DNA of 64,000 bases from a virus. A program made the translations under genes and the position numbers. The notes beneath the pieces were generated by a model. That model had not been told where the DNA came from. It worked only from the letters and a program-made list of their open reading frames with translations, and searched no databases. The stretch spans positions 1 through 64,000 of the IMG/VR virus record IMGVR_UViG_3300050343_000135. One strand, 5' to 3'. Position 1 is the stretch's first letter; every line of letters begins with the position of its first letter. Shown here in pieces: positions 31,779 through 41,229 of this stretch.

Positions 31779-33292
31779 TATTCAAATTCCCTTGTTAATC
31801 CTGAAACCGTTTGGCCTCTCATGTTTACTGCTACAATCTCTCGTATGCTCTTTCCTATTATATGTCTTGGGTCTCTATACTGATTTGCCCAAGGCGCTCT
31901 ACCATGTCCGGGTTCAAATACTCCATACGGACGTTGTGGGTACGTATATCCAATATATAAACCTCCTCTTGGTCCTACTACTACATTGTCTACTTTAGCA
32001 CTAGTTGCAAATTTTCCTGTTTGATTATTCAACCTAGGAGAACCCATGTTTGCTTCTATAGCTCTTGGAAGTATATTATTTATCATATTTTTAATTAATA
32101 AACCTTCCTTATCCATTCTAAATCCTGGACCCATTTGAGCACTTGCTCTCTGACCTTTAGACATTTTACTCATAGGAGGATTTGCTGCTTGTGAGGCTAC
32201 TGTTTTTACTTTTACGCTATCCGCCCCTTTACGCATTACTTCTATAGCTTTTCCTATTTTCTTTGTTGCCCTTATATTCTCTAAATTCTTATTGAAACTT
32301 ATCTTTGTCTTTGTTCCTTTGCCTACTCCTGCCATTTGAGCATTTGCTTTACGCATCTGCTTTCTTGCTTCTTGTTCCATGATTTCAACTGCTTTATCAT
32401 CACCAAAATCAGAAAACTCATCAAATATATCTGGGGAGTCTGATGCAAAAGCTGCTATCTCTTTCTTAGGAACTTTACCATCCTTCATAGCTTTTATCTT
32501 TTTCTTCAGTGCTGCATTAAAATGCTTTCTAAATACACTCTCAAACTCTTTTCCGTCATCTTTATCTGGTTTACCTGCTTGCTTTGTATTAGGAGCTATA
32601 ATAAACTCAATAAAATGATTTCTATGTATACTGTTCTTCGTCTTTCTTTTATCTATCCTAGAATTAATCTTTGCATGTAAGTAACCTTGTACTGCTGATA
32701 CTAAAAAAGATATCCACCATTCATCATTACTTACTGTATCATTCATGGCTTTAATTATTGAAGTCTGCATATTATTTCCTGCTGACCCCGGTCTATTTAC
32801 TACATTGTCTTGTCCTGGAAAAGTCATCTGACCACCTGATTGTTGGTCTCTTTCTAATTCTTTTCCATGCTCTGCAATAATTCTTTTTACATAAGTTTTC
32901 TTCTTTGCCCATCTGTTTAAAGGTCTCTTTAAACTAACAACGGCATTTTGATACCATTTCTTAGAAGCTTTACTAGTGTTCTTAATCTTAATGATTATAA
33001 CTCCAGCTTTAGATGTTCTACTTTGCTTTGCCCAAGTACGAGGTTTACCGCTACTATACCACTTTCTTATAACTGCTTGAATTTCTTTCCAGTCTTTGTC
33101 AAAGGTTTTATCTATAGCTTTTCCAAGTGCTTCTTTATCTGGGCCTTTATAGTTATTCAATGCTTCTGTTTTAAATGCGTGTAACCAGTCTTCTCTTCTT
33201 ATAGTTATTCGCATTTGTTGAATACCTGTGGCATCTCTGCCTTGAAAACTCTTTAAAAAATCTTGTAAGTACTTTTTACGTTGACTTCTCAC
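31778..33292 (-). CDS. Head-tail region protein of unknown family
   Basis: 504 residues from GTG at 33292, which overlaps the connector's TAG. Very basic and Lys-rich (KKYLQDFLKSFQ, NRWAKKKTYVKRIIAEHGKE), with a C-terminal RGGLYIGYTYPQRPYGVFEP. By position it occupies the place of gp10-like head-closure or tail-completion proteins, which are normally about 150 residues, so it is unusually long. No enzymatic motif recognised. Confidence 0.5.
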   Translation of the reverse strand: MRSQRKKYLQDFLKSFQGRDATGIQQMRITIRREDWLHAFKTEALNNYKGPDKEALGKAIDKTFDKDWKEIQAVIRKWYSSGKPRTWAKQSRTSKAGVIIIKIKNTSKASKKWYQNAVVSLKRPLNRWAKKKTYVKRIIAEHGKELERDQQSGGQMTFPGQDNVVNRPGSAGNNMQTSIIKAMNDTVSNDEWWISFLVSAVQGYLHAKINSRIDKRKTKNSIHRNHFIEFIIAPNTKQAGKPDKDDGKEFESVFRKHFNAALKKKIKAMKDGKVPKKEIAAFASDSPDIFDEFSDFGDDKAVEIMEQEARKQMRKANAQMAGVGKGTKTKISFNKNLENIRATKKIGKAIEVMRKGADSVKVKTVASQAANPPMSKMSKGQRASAQMGPGFRMDKEGLLIKNMINNILPRAIEANMGSPRLNNQTGKFATSAKVDNVVVGPRGGLYIGYTYPQRPYGVFEPGHGRAPWANQYRDPRHIIGKSIREIVAVNMRGQTVSGLTREFE

Positions 33293-33655
33293 TACACTAC
33301 TACTCTATACAAATCAAGCACTCTTTTAATGTGGTCTGGAAAATCAGTATTGTTCCTTACACTTGATGAGCCTTGTTGCTCGAGTGTAGCTCCCTGTATT
33401 GTTCTTCTAGACTTGTGCTCGTCTCGTAAGTAGTATGTAATTAGGTCATGTACGGCCAATTTAAGATCAGAAGGTACAGCTGAGTAGCCAGATCGATATC
33501 TTATCTGTACTGTAATAATCTATAAAACTTGTACCGCAATACTTTTTTGCAAGGTCACTAACTTGTGGAACTATAATATCAAGACGCTGGTCTTCTTTCT
33601 GACCCGTCATGCCTTCTGCATTTTTATATTCCTGTACTGTTATTAAGTCTGCCAT
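33292..33655 (-). CDS. gp6-like head-tail connector (one frameshift)
   Basis: Starts MADLITVQEYKNAEGMTGQK, continues RLDIIVPQVSDLAKKYCGTS, typical of the helical gp6 adaptor family; about one extra base near 33480 shifts the frame, after which AVPSDLKLAVHDLITYYL and FPDHIKRVLDLYRVVV complete the protein at TAG 33292-33294. About 120 residues. It forms the ring between portal and tail terminator. Confidence 0.7.
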
Positions 33656-33666
33656 AATTAAAAAGT

Positions 33667-33687
33667 GGGAATGTTAGGTACATTCCC
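33667..33687 (-). terminator. Terminator after the capsid gene
   Basis: GGGAATGT and ACATTCCC make an 8-bp stem with a 5-base loop; the minus strand then reads ACTTTTT. It lies between the capsid stop and the connector start. Confidence 0.65.
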
Positions 33688-33708
33688 GAAAACCTTATTG
33701 AGCTAATA

Positions 33709-35750
33709 TTAGCTAGCTTTGTACATCCAAGCCCATTTAGAAGTTGCACCATCAATTAAGTCAGTGAATCCTAATCTCTGTGAAGCCACTAAGACTCTTC
33801 TTTGATTAATTACTTCATAGTCAGATTCTACTGTTACGCCTCTTAATCTTGGCATTACGTAGTTTCTTGGATTAACAGCAACAGCTGCGAACTTAGATAC
33901 TGCTGGTGTAGCGAATTCGTCACAAAGAAGTACTCTTGAACCGAACACTTGTCCAATTTCACCAGATAACTTAGTTGCCATGTCGCCAACTAGGTTAGCG
34001 TCTTGGAACTCTGTATCTTCTAGTAGTTCGTAGTATGATCTTTGTGAAACAATATACACTACTTCTTGATGGATTAACACCATATTTACCCATGTTCTTT
34101 CTCATTTCAAGTAAGTCAGTTGCTACAATTTTATCAGTTGCAAAAGCAGTTGCTGATTGTGTGTAGTCACTGTCATTTCTTGCTAAGTGTAGTAAACCTT
34201 CGAAAGAAGCTCCGCCAGTACCAAATACACCGTCAGCGTCATCACCAGCTAGGATTGAGTTTTCAATTGCTCTAGCGTGTGATCTTACCATTGATTCTCT
34301 AATTAAAGGAAGAATCGGTAAGATTGCATCTTCTTCAGTTTCATTACCTAGGAATGATTGAGAGATAAGTTTTTTAGTTGAAAGAGTTCTTTCAGCCATA
34401 GATACCCCAGCATCGTCACCATAAGTAGCAGACCTCATATCTAAGTTGTCATTTGCTACAGCAGACCCTGAAGTAAATTCAGCGTAACCACTATCTGGTA
34501 AGATTGGGATAATCATGTTTGCAGAAGTCATTGGTACTTCTCTAAATAGAGGAGCTAAGACTAATTCATTTTGAATATCTCTTTCAATATTTAGTTGAAA
34601 CGATTTGCTCGAAATCAGCTGATGAAACATTTACACCTGAATGAGTGTTAACTTTTTCCATCACATTTTTAGCAACTTCACTGTCCCATCCTTTACCAGT
34701 AGCTAAACCAGCAAATTTTGCGTCAACGATATCTTGCTCAAAAGTTTTCTTCCAATCGCCTTGACCGTTTCTGTCTGAGAAATGTCTTTTTGACTCTCTC
34801 ATTTTTACGATTTCTTCTGATTTCTCAGCTAGTTGAGATTCGAGTCCTTTAACAACTTGCTCTAAGTTAGAGTAGTCTTCTTTAACTCTAGACTCAACAT
34901 CATTCATGAGCTTCTCAGCTCCTGTTAGTCCAGCTTCAACTATAGTTTTAGTTTTTTCCTGATCTGCTTCTTCAGCAGCTTTTTGAACTTCCGCTTCGTC
35001 AGTTGCTTTTTGAGCAGCTTCTTCTGCAGCCTTCTGTTCAGCAGCTTTTTGTTCAGCTTGTTTCATTGCAATTTCAGCAGCTGTATCAGCAGCTACTTGC
35101 TTTGCGAATGCCTCAAGATTGAACTCTGAGTTGCTTTCAGGAGATTTATTTTCTTTTGACATATTTGTCTCCATGTTGTGGGATTCCTCCCTTCCTGGCT
35201 GCTCAACATTAACAGCGTCTGCTGATTCTGCTGGGTTAGCCTTATAAAAAGTTTGCTTATACTTGTTGTATTCTTCCATGCTATCAAATGACTTGCTTAA
35301 GCCAAAGGTTGCCCCTTGGTTGCAAGGCACTGATACTACGGAAACTTCAAAAAGCTCTGCGTCCTTTATCTTGTATCCATCGGTTTCAGTCATATAATCA
35401 GCGTCCTTGACTTTGAAACCAACAGAAAAAGCTCCAAGGACACCGTCTTTAATTAATTGTGTTACATCACCTGCAGCTTTTGATATCTTTGCAGATATCT
35501 CTAAACCGTTTTCTGTAACTTGTAAATCTTTTGCACGACCAATAGGTTTGTCGTAGTTGTGATTGAACAAAATAATTGGATTATTTTTGAAATTTTCTAA
35601 TCCACCTTTTGTCCATGCTCCACTTTCAATAATATCTCCAGCTCTATCAAGTCCGTTTGTACTTGCGGAACCTTTAATATCTATGCCACCATCATCAGTT
35701 TCACCTAATGCTTTAAAAGTGCTAGTCCAATGATAAATCTTATTTGACAT
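33709..35750 (-). CDS. Fused HK97 prohead protease - scaffold - major capsid protein
   Basis: Residues 1-180 are a U35/HK97 prohead protease (GLDRAGDIIESGAWT, ILFNHNYDKPIGRA with the catalytic His, GAFSVGF with the likely Ser). About 190-330 is a Glu/Ala/Lys/Gln-rich coiled scaffold (AEQKAAEQKAAEEAAQKATD). From about 350 the HK97 capsid fold follows: ERDIQNELVLAPLFREVP, SYYELLEDTEFQDANLVGD, ending near TSKWAWMYKAS. The first frame break sits at an extra A in ACTAAATATT near 34590, the second near 34040. No separate start separates protease from capsid, so one polyprotein of about 680 residues is made. Confidence 0.75.
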
Positions 35751-36004
35751 CTTTCTTCTCCACTTTCTTCTTAGCAGGTGCTTTTTTCTTAACAGGTGCT
35801 TCTTTTACTTCTGGTGCAGTTACTTCTACTGGGTATCTTTTTGAGACTACACTAAGTACTCTTCTCCAAGAACCAAATGCTCTTCTTAATAAGTAATCTT
35901 TAACAGGAACATCATTCCCTTTTGCTTTATAAGCAGGCAAATCCATAGGACCGCCTTCTTTTAAAGTAATCGGAAAGAGCTTTTACCATCATATCTTTTG
36001 TCAT
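35740..36004 (-). CDS. Small basic protein next to protease-capsid gene (one frameshift)
   Basis: ATG at 36004 (MTKDMMVKAL); one extra base near 35965 shifts into ITLKEGGPMDLPAYKAKGND and VKDYLLRRAFGSWRRVLS, ending in a Pro/Lys/Ala tail (VKKKAPAKKKVEKKDVK). About 88 residues. It overlaps the protease start by 11 bases. Function unknown. Confidence 0.5.
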
Positions 36005-36006
36005 AA

Positions 36007-37226
36007 TTATTCTTCCTCGCTTGGGGCAGCCTCTGTAGGTCTACCTCCTTGTTCTGGATTAGTAGCAGAGCCTGCTATATTTGCAGGTACTCTTGGCTCA
36101 TCAAATCCATCCACAGGTTCTTTTCCTAATGCTTCTCTAGCTTCGTTAGCACTTAATATGCCTGTATTGACTAAAGTAGCATAGTATGCTGCCTGGTCTC
36201 TCAATTCTGGTTGTAAAGCAGGAATCCCTGTTACATCTTCAGACATTGAAAATCCAAAAAATCTTTCTAAAGCATAACTAACTTTTTTAACTATTGGTAG
36301 TATAGTTTCTAAGTAGTATAATCTATGGTTAGGTCTTATGTTTGCGTTATTACCTCCATCCATTAAAATTGATGGTATTCCCATAGCTTCTAGTATAATT
36401 CTTTCATTTGACTTGATTCCTTCTTGAAAGTCTAACTCTTTAAAGTTAATTTCTGTCAAGTTTTCTACTTCAAGTCCGCCATCTAAAAATAGAGGTCTTC
36501 TACCTCCAGATTTAGGGTTATATCTTGCAACCCAGGCTTGTAACATTCTTTCTTTTATCTTTTCAGAAAGAGTGTTTGGTGATTTTTAGTACTAATCCTG
36601 GAACTGCTCCATTCTTAAAAAAGTTATCTTGGAAATCTCTCATGCTTCCTAGTAACTGCATAGTTCTGAAAGCTGGTTTTAATCTTGGTACTCCTCTGTA
36701 TATTGAGTTGAAACTATTTTCTTTTATATGTATAATTTCATCAGGACTGTAATCTATTGAGTTGTCATATGAGTATCTTTCTACGTAGGTTTTATCATCT
36801 GTGTAAATTCTTACTTTATCTGCAGGAAGATGATATAAATGTGCTCCATCAAAATAAATAAAGATGTTTCCATCTATAAGTAAATCAATTATAAGATTTC
36901 TTTTAAAAGCACTTACATCTTGAAAAGGGTTTGGCTCTTTGTTAATAAGTAAATCTACTTTTGACCTACGAATATTTTTTAAAACATTTGTAGTACCTAC
37001 TATCTTTTCTCCGACTAGCAAAAGGTATTTCTGAAACATCATCAACAATCATATTTACTGCTCTATTAACAATTTCTAGTTGTTCATAAGCATTTCTATA
37101 ATTGGTAACTACTTCACGAGAATCAATAGTCATACCCTCATTTCGGGATATTACATACTGAGCAGGATTAAGTTTTTCCTCATCTACTATGGGAGCTCTA
37201 CCTAATAATCTATCATACCATGCCAT
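36007..37226 (-). CDS. Portal protein (HK97 type; frameshifts)
   Basis: Starts MAWYDRLLGRAPIVDEEK; blocks VVTNYRNAYEQLEIVNRAVN, NPFQDVSAFKRNLIIDLLID, GNIFIYFDGAHLYHLPADKV, DEIIHIKENSFNSIYRGVPR and GIPSILMDGGNNANIRPNHR are in the standard HK97 portal order, with an acidic tail PTEAAPSEEE. Reading changes frame near 37000 and 36560. About 400 residues. The dodecameric portal is the DNA entry vertex. Confidence 0.75.
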
Positions 37227-37584
37227 ATTTGTCTCTCTGCTTCTCGACCCATCTTTTTTGTTTCTCTGCGTGTATCAATTTGGGTCGTTTTCCATAAACT
37301 GAATGTAACTTCATATGGTGACTATGGCAGAGTGTGACTGTATCCTTGTAAAGTTCTGTATAGTGTTCATCAATAAAGGCTTCTCGAATCTCTAGTATTT
37401 CTTGTTCGTTTTTAATAATTAATTTTTTCTTTTTTATCCAAGTTTCTAGTAGTTCTGTAAGCCCGTGATAGTGATGAAAATCTAACTGTTCGGTACTTCC
37501 ACAGATATAACAATCGCTTGATTTTTTATATTGTGATTTCGCTTTATCTCGTACGTATTTAACTAAATCTCTTTTGAAATTCAT
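37213..37584 (-). CDS. HNH endonuclease
   Basis: Start placed at ATG 37584 (MNFKRDLVKYVRDKAKSQYK) because it lies 19 bases below the -10 box at 37604; an upstream in-frame Met at 37626 overlaps the promoter. CYICGSTEQLDFHHYHG and TLCHSHHMKLHSVYG give the zinc pair and HNH core. HNH nucleases beside terminase and portal are required for packaging in several HK97-like phages. About 123 residues. Confidence 0.75.
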   Translation of the reverse strand: MNFKRDLVKYVRDKAKSQYKKSSDCYICGSTEQLDFHHYHGLTELLETWIKKKKLIIKNEQEILEIREAFIDEHYTELYKDTVTLCHSHHMKLHSVYGKRPKLIHAEKQKRWVEKQRDKYGMV

Positions 37585-37603
37585 ATTTCTACTCTTAATT
37601 AGA

Positions 37604-37633
37604 ATTATACCAAAAACATACAGCAAATGTCAA
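37604..37633 (-). promoter_or_regulatory. Sigma70 promoter for the head operon
   Basis: TTGACA, 18-base spacer, TATAAT on the minus strand. Located between the terminase stop and the HNH start. Confidence 0.7.
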
Positions 37634-37655
37634 GAACTGTTTTTTGCAGGTGTTA

Positions 37656-38958
37656 CTAGAACGTTGTGGCTGTAGTTTCAAATGTATATAACGCATATCG
37701 CATAGCATCAGCCATATGGGATGCCATGTTATGTTTTGGGTTTCTCTTTCAATAAATTAGGGTTGGGATCCCATTGATATTGGTCTAGGGATGATATGGC
37801 TTCTTTGCAGTTTGGTTTACAATAAGGTCATCATTATCTACTATGCCTGCTACATGACCTATTCCATCTAATACTGATTTTTTGGCGTTTATAGTACTAA
37901 TATCATAGTTTTGTGCAAAGTCGTATCTTGTTTGTTGAGCCGCAGAGTCAATATAAATATAATCAATATCCCATTTTTGAATTAATTTTTGGATGTGTAT
38001 TGCGTGCTGTTCTGTAGTTCTTTCTGAGTCCATATACTCGTCTAGAAGATAGTATTTTCTTTCATCCCAGTCATATGCAATTACACAAAAAGCTGTAGGG
38101 TCTTTGTACCCTACATCAAGTCCTGCAAAAACATCCATATTTTTAACATCAATTTGAGATAAGTCTGCTATACATTTTCGTGATTAAATGCCCATACCTG
38201 ACCTTCATAAACATTAAAGTCTGCCATATACTCTTGGCAAACTCATTTGCTGACATTGTCTTTTTTGCTTCTATAATATCTGATTCTGATACACGAGGAT
38301 TCTCATGATAAGTTGCTTTTACGGAGCACCACTCTGGAAACTCTTCGCTGTACCCTCTGTAGTAAAACTCTGCAAAATAATTATTTCTACCCCTTGGAGT
38401 AGATATAAAGATTGCTTTTGAGTTTTCTTTGTCTAGTGTGGGACTGTAGTGCAACATTGAAAGCATCCCTCCCATCTGTAGAGCTGCCTCATCGAATATA
38501 ATGAGATCGTATGACTTCTACCCACAACTGAATCAACTTGGTTAATGGAACCCATACGAATCGTAGAATTATTTGAAAGTTCAATAACTTTATCTTTTGC
38601 ATTGTCTCTAAGTACCTCTAAATCAAAATGTTTAATAAGATTTCTTTGTAAATCAAATGAGATTTGCGATAATGAATAGTTAGGTGACATTAATAGTACA
38701 TGACTGTTCAGGTACTAAACAAACTAGTTGTCCTATTATATTTGAAATGTAAGTTTTGCCTTGACGACGAGAAACAGCCGCACAAACAAAACGATATTTA
38801 GGATTGTTAACAGCATTTATAATTGCTGTTTGGGAAGTGTTGGGCTTAATACCTAGTAGATCTAGATAACCCTCAATAGGTAGCTTTACAAATCTATCCT
38901 CAGAAGGAATGTCCATTAAGTACTTACTTTCTATGTCTGTTCTGCTTATCTCTATCAA
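37656..38958 (-). CDS. terL: Terminase large subunit (several frameshifts)
   Basis: ATG at 38958 overlaps the upstream TGA. CAAVSRRQGKTYIS is the Walker A motif; IFISTPRGRNNYFAEFY is the coupling motif; FAGLDVGYKDPTAFCVIAYD starts the RNase H-like nuclease with its metal-binding Asp, and YIDSAAQQTRYDFA the second. The C-terminal MASHMADAMRYALYTFET supplies the last acidic residue. Reading shifts near 38680, 38500, 38150, 37785 and 37720. About 430 residues; packages DNA through the portal. Confidence 0.8.
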
Positions 38959-39191
38959 TGTATTGTCTCAGGTGGGAATATGTCGTTATAGTCATCAGAG
39001 TCTTCTAATAGACCTGAATCTAAGAGGATATTATATAAGTAACAGTAAGAAGCTGAAACATGCTTTAGCTTCTCTTCGGAAGGGGATAGTTTTCTTTTCT
39101 CTGAAGCATCCATTAACTGGTTCAGAAACTTGTTAGCGTAAGTTATGTTCTCTTCTAACCATAACTTTCTGCCGTCTTGTTTTGCGCTCAT
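38955..39191 (-). CDS. Hypothetical protein upstream of terminase
   Basis: 78 residues, helical and charged (GRKLWLEENITYANKFLNQL, KRKLSPSEEKLKHVSASYCY). ATGA overlap with terL indicates coupling. It could be a small terminase partner, but the better DNA-binding candidate is at 48511. Confidence 0.5.
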   Translation of the reverse strand: MSAKQDGRKLWLEENITYANKFLNQLMDASEKRKLSPSEEKLKHVSASYCYLYNILLDSGLLEDSDDYNDIFPPETIH

Positions 39192-39209
39192 TTTCTACGT
39201 TTTAGTCCT

Positions 39210-39527
39210 CTAGTATTTTTGTGATTTCGGAGGTAACTTCTTAGATCCTCCTTTACCTGCCCAGAATACTTTATTTGCCCAGTAAGCCGCGGACGACTTA
39301 CCTTTGGCAATATTTTTTCCGTGTCGGGCTTTGAAGCTTTTTCTAGCTTCAGGACTGTAATTGTGTCCCATGCCTTGTGCACCAAAGCGGATGATTTTCA
39401 CCTTTCCGCCAACTCTAACTCCTACTACAGCTTTCTTTGTTCTGTGTTTAGGTGTTCTTTTAGGTTTATTAAGTCTAGAAAGCCCAGCTCTTTTGAGCCT
39501 TGCTTTTTCTGCTTTTGTTAGTGCCAT
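39210..39527 (-). CDS. Conserved basic marine phage protein
   Basis: 105 residues, strongly basic: ALTKAEKARLKRAGLSRLNK, IIRFGAQGMGHNYSPEARKS, FKARHGKNIAKGKSSAAYWA. The sequence is typical of a family found beside terminase in marine phages; function unknown, nucleic-acid binding plausible. Its ATG shares bases with the stop of the next upstream gene. Confidence 0.6.
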   Translation of the reverse strand: MALTKAEKARLKRAGLSRLNKPKRTPKHRTKKAVVGVRVGGKVKIIRFGAQGMGHNYSPEARKSFKARHGKNIAKGKSSAAYWANKVFWAGKGGSKKLPPKSQKY

Positions 39528-39761
39528 TAGACTCTCTTACCAAATCTCGCTCTTGGGGGGTTTGTAGTCTTACCATACCTTGGTCCAATAGGTTTAGCTG
39601 CAGCTTTGTATCTCATTGCTTCTACACCGTATGGATTTTTAGTATTAACCAAAGCTCCTGCTGCTGCATTCATATCTCTGGTAATTCCTCTTTTTAGTTT
39701 ATGTTTTCTGATCTTCTGGGTATTGTGTTTCCCAGTAGGTCCTTGTAAAAAAACCTGCCAT
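39527..39761 (-). CDS. Small basic protein (one frameshift in a T-run)
   Basis: ATG at 39761 (MAGFF...), then one extra T in an eight-base T-run moves to FLQGPTGKHNTQKIRKHKLK and PYGVEAMRYKAAAKPIGPRY, ending TTNPPRARFGKRV. About 77 residues. One of several tiny basic genes in a row. Homopolymer position strongly suggests a sequencing error. Confidence 0.5.
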
Positions 39762-39777
39762 ATTTCTCTCCTTTTGC

Positions 39778-40063
39778 TTAGCGTTTACGTCTAGTAGTAC
39801 GCTTCTTTCTTTTTGCGAAGGTTCTTACCATTGTAGGCTTACCTCCGACTCCTTGTTTAACAGATCTTTTCCTGCGAATTGCTGAACGAATCTGTGTTTT
39901 AGTCATTCTAGCGGCTTTGGCTCTTGGTACACATTTGGGATATTTTCCTTTCTTGGAAGTTTTACGTCCACAAGGCATGTATCCACCGCCTTTCTTAGGT
40001 CTTCCATATATCCACCCATTTTTCTTTAAACCATTTACTTAGGCCACCTTTAGGTTTTGCCAT
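39778..40063 (-). CDS. Small Cys-containing basic protein (one frameshift)
   Basis: ATG at 40063 (MAKPKGGLSKWFKEKWVDI), frame change near 40010 into GRPKKGGGYMPCGRKTSKKG and KYPKCVPRAKAARMTKTQIR. Two cysteines 12 residues apart. Lys/Arg-rich C-terminus. Typical of marine phage accessory proteins beside terminase; role unknown. Confidence 0.5.
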
Positions 40064-40254
40064 TATTTTCTCTTACGTCCAGTACCCATACGATACCTTC
40101 CGCCTTTGGCTTTGTATGTTTTTACAAGCCAGCCATTAGCATACGCTGATGGATATACTTTAAACTTGCGTTTGGCTTGTGCCTTGATCCTAGCATATAG
40201 CGTAGGATTTGTAGGCACAGGCTTTTTCTTAACTGCTTTTCTTTTTCTTGGCAT
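40063..40254 (-). CDS. Small basic protein, PTNPxLYxxIK family
   Basis: Start MPRKRKAVKKKPVPTNPTLY at ATG 40254, chosen over an in-frame Met at 40302 that lies inside the neighbouring gene. Conserved body YARIKAQAKRKFKVYPSAYA, then NGWLVKTYKAKGGRYRMG. 63 residues, likely nucleic-acid binding by charge; no enzyme motif. Confidence 0.55.
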   Translation of the reverse strand: MPRKRKAVKKKPVPTNPTLYARIKAQAKRKFKVYPSAYANGWLVKTYKAKGGRYRMGTGRKRK

Positions 40255-40255
40255 T

Positions 40256-40504
40256 TTACTCTGGATCGCCTGGAACCCAGTATGGATGTTCCCCATCCAC
40301 ATTCTCTAGCATTTCCATGGCCTCTGCGGTATAGTCCGCAATGATTTTATTTGGACCTTCAAATTCGACACCAGCTGTGTCCCATTCAACAGTTACAGTT
40401 AGTTCATTACCATTTATGGCAGTAACTCTAGAGTCTCTCCATGTTCTACGATTACCGTTCTCATTTTCAGGACCGTATATTCTCCATAGCTCATTAATCT
40501 CCAT
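40256..40504 (-). CDS. Hypothetical small beta-rich protein
   Basis: 82 residues (MEINELWRIYGPENENGNRR...), with RVTAINGNELTVTVEWDTAG suggesting a small barrel. Overlaps the next upstream gene by 11 bases. No assigned family. Confidence 0.5.
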   Translation of the reverse strand: MEINELWRIYGPENENGNRRTWRDSRVTAINGNELTVTVEWDTAGVEFEGPNKIIADYTAEAMEMLENVDGEHPYWVPGDPE

Positions 40505-40688
40505 CTAAAGTGTCCCAATTTAGTACTCTAACATCTATTGCAATGTTTTCACCAATCTGATTCTCATCAAAAGAGTCCTCTTCTATTGTCATATGGAATG
40601 CAAAATCATCAATATAATATACAGTACCGTCTTGGTACCCATTATCATTGTATGCTCTTACGTTGTGTCCAACCTTCGGCAACGCCAT
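40494..40688 (-). CDS. Hypothetical small barrel-like protein
   Basis: 64 residues: VGHNVRAYNDNGYQDGTVYY resembles SH3/Tudor-like openings, followed by an acidic tail. Similar layout to its neighbour at 40256 (short strands, acidic end), so the two may be distant duplicates. Function unknown. Confidence 0.5.
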   Translation of the reverse strand: MALPKVGHNVRAYNDNGYQDGTVYYIDDFAFHMTIEEDSFDENQIGENIAIDVRVLNWDTLDGD

Positions 40689-40689
40689 T

Positions 40690-40826
40690 CTATTCTCCTA
40701 TATTCTGAGTAGTAATTTTAGCGTCTTTTTGAGCTTTAATCATAGCATCTTTGATGTCGACTTTGCCATCTCTGTTCTGGTCTTTGCCTAGTTATGATGT
40801 TCCATATAATTCATTAAATATTCCAT
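40690..40826 (-). CDS. EF-hand / dockerin-like mini-protein (one frameshift)
   Basis: ATG at 40826 (MEYLMNYMEHHN) directly follows the upstream TAA. After one missing base near 40790 the frame gives DQNRDGKVDIKDAMIKAQKD, matching the D-x-N-x-D-G-x-[VI]-x-x-x-D calcium-binding loop. About 45 residues. Calcium binding is inferred from the loop; role unknown. Confidence 0.45.
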
Positions 40827-40970
40827 TTACTTTTTCCTTTTTAGTATTGCTCTCTGTAAGGCTTTAGGAAGTTTTTTCTGCGCTGCAGTTAAACCCTTCT
40901 TCTTTTTACCTTTTCCTTTTTTCTTTGGTCTTCCGACCTTTGAACCGTATGTTCCTTTACCTCTTGGCAT
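40827..40970 (-). CDS. Tiny basic protein
   Basis: 47 residues: MPRGKGTYGSKVGRPKKKGK then Lys-rich to KALQRAILKRKK. GGAGGTGATC precedes ATG 40970, a very strong ribosome site. Overlaps the zinc-ribbon gene by 14 bases. Confidence 0.5.
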   Translation of the reverse strand: MPRGKGTYGSKVGRPKKKGKGKKKKGLTAAQKKLPKALQRAILKRKK

Positions 40971-41100
40971 GATCACCTCCCCATAGTCCTTTCGGACACT
41001 TTGCCTTTTTTATTTGTACTTTTAAAGGCATGTAACATTTACATATGTTACAATAGTTAAACTTTGGCACTAGTTCTGGACACTTTCTTACAAATGTCAA
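40957..41100 (-). CDS. Small zinc-ribbon-like protein
   Basis: 47 residues from TTG 41100 (MTFVRKCPELVPKFNYCNIC...). CNICKC plus two further CP pairs (RKCPEL, KKAKCPKGLW) give the C...CxxCxC...CP pattern of a short marine phage zinc-ribbon family. The start is uncertain because no clear ribosome site precedes the TTG. Function unknown. Confidence 0.45.
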   Translation of the reverse strand: MTFVRKCPELVPKFNYCNICKCYMPLKVQIKKAKCPKGLWGGDHAKR

Positions 41101-41229
41101 GTCTAGCCTGTTGGTTGACGTGAGTAAAATCTAGCGTGCATCTTTCTGTATTGTAGCTTACGCCTACTCTTGTTACCGTCTATAGTCTCTAAACATATGT
41201 ATCTACCTCTCTTTTCTTGTAGTCAAGTA

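Noticed and set aside
41103-41220. Possible short minus-strand gene (ETIDGNKSRRKLQYRKMHAR) between cyclase and zinc ribbon
   Set aside because: Codon pattern looks protein-like but no start codon or ribosome site is available in frame; left unannotated.
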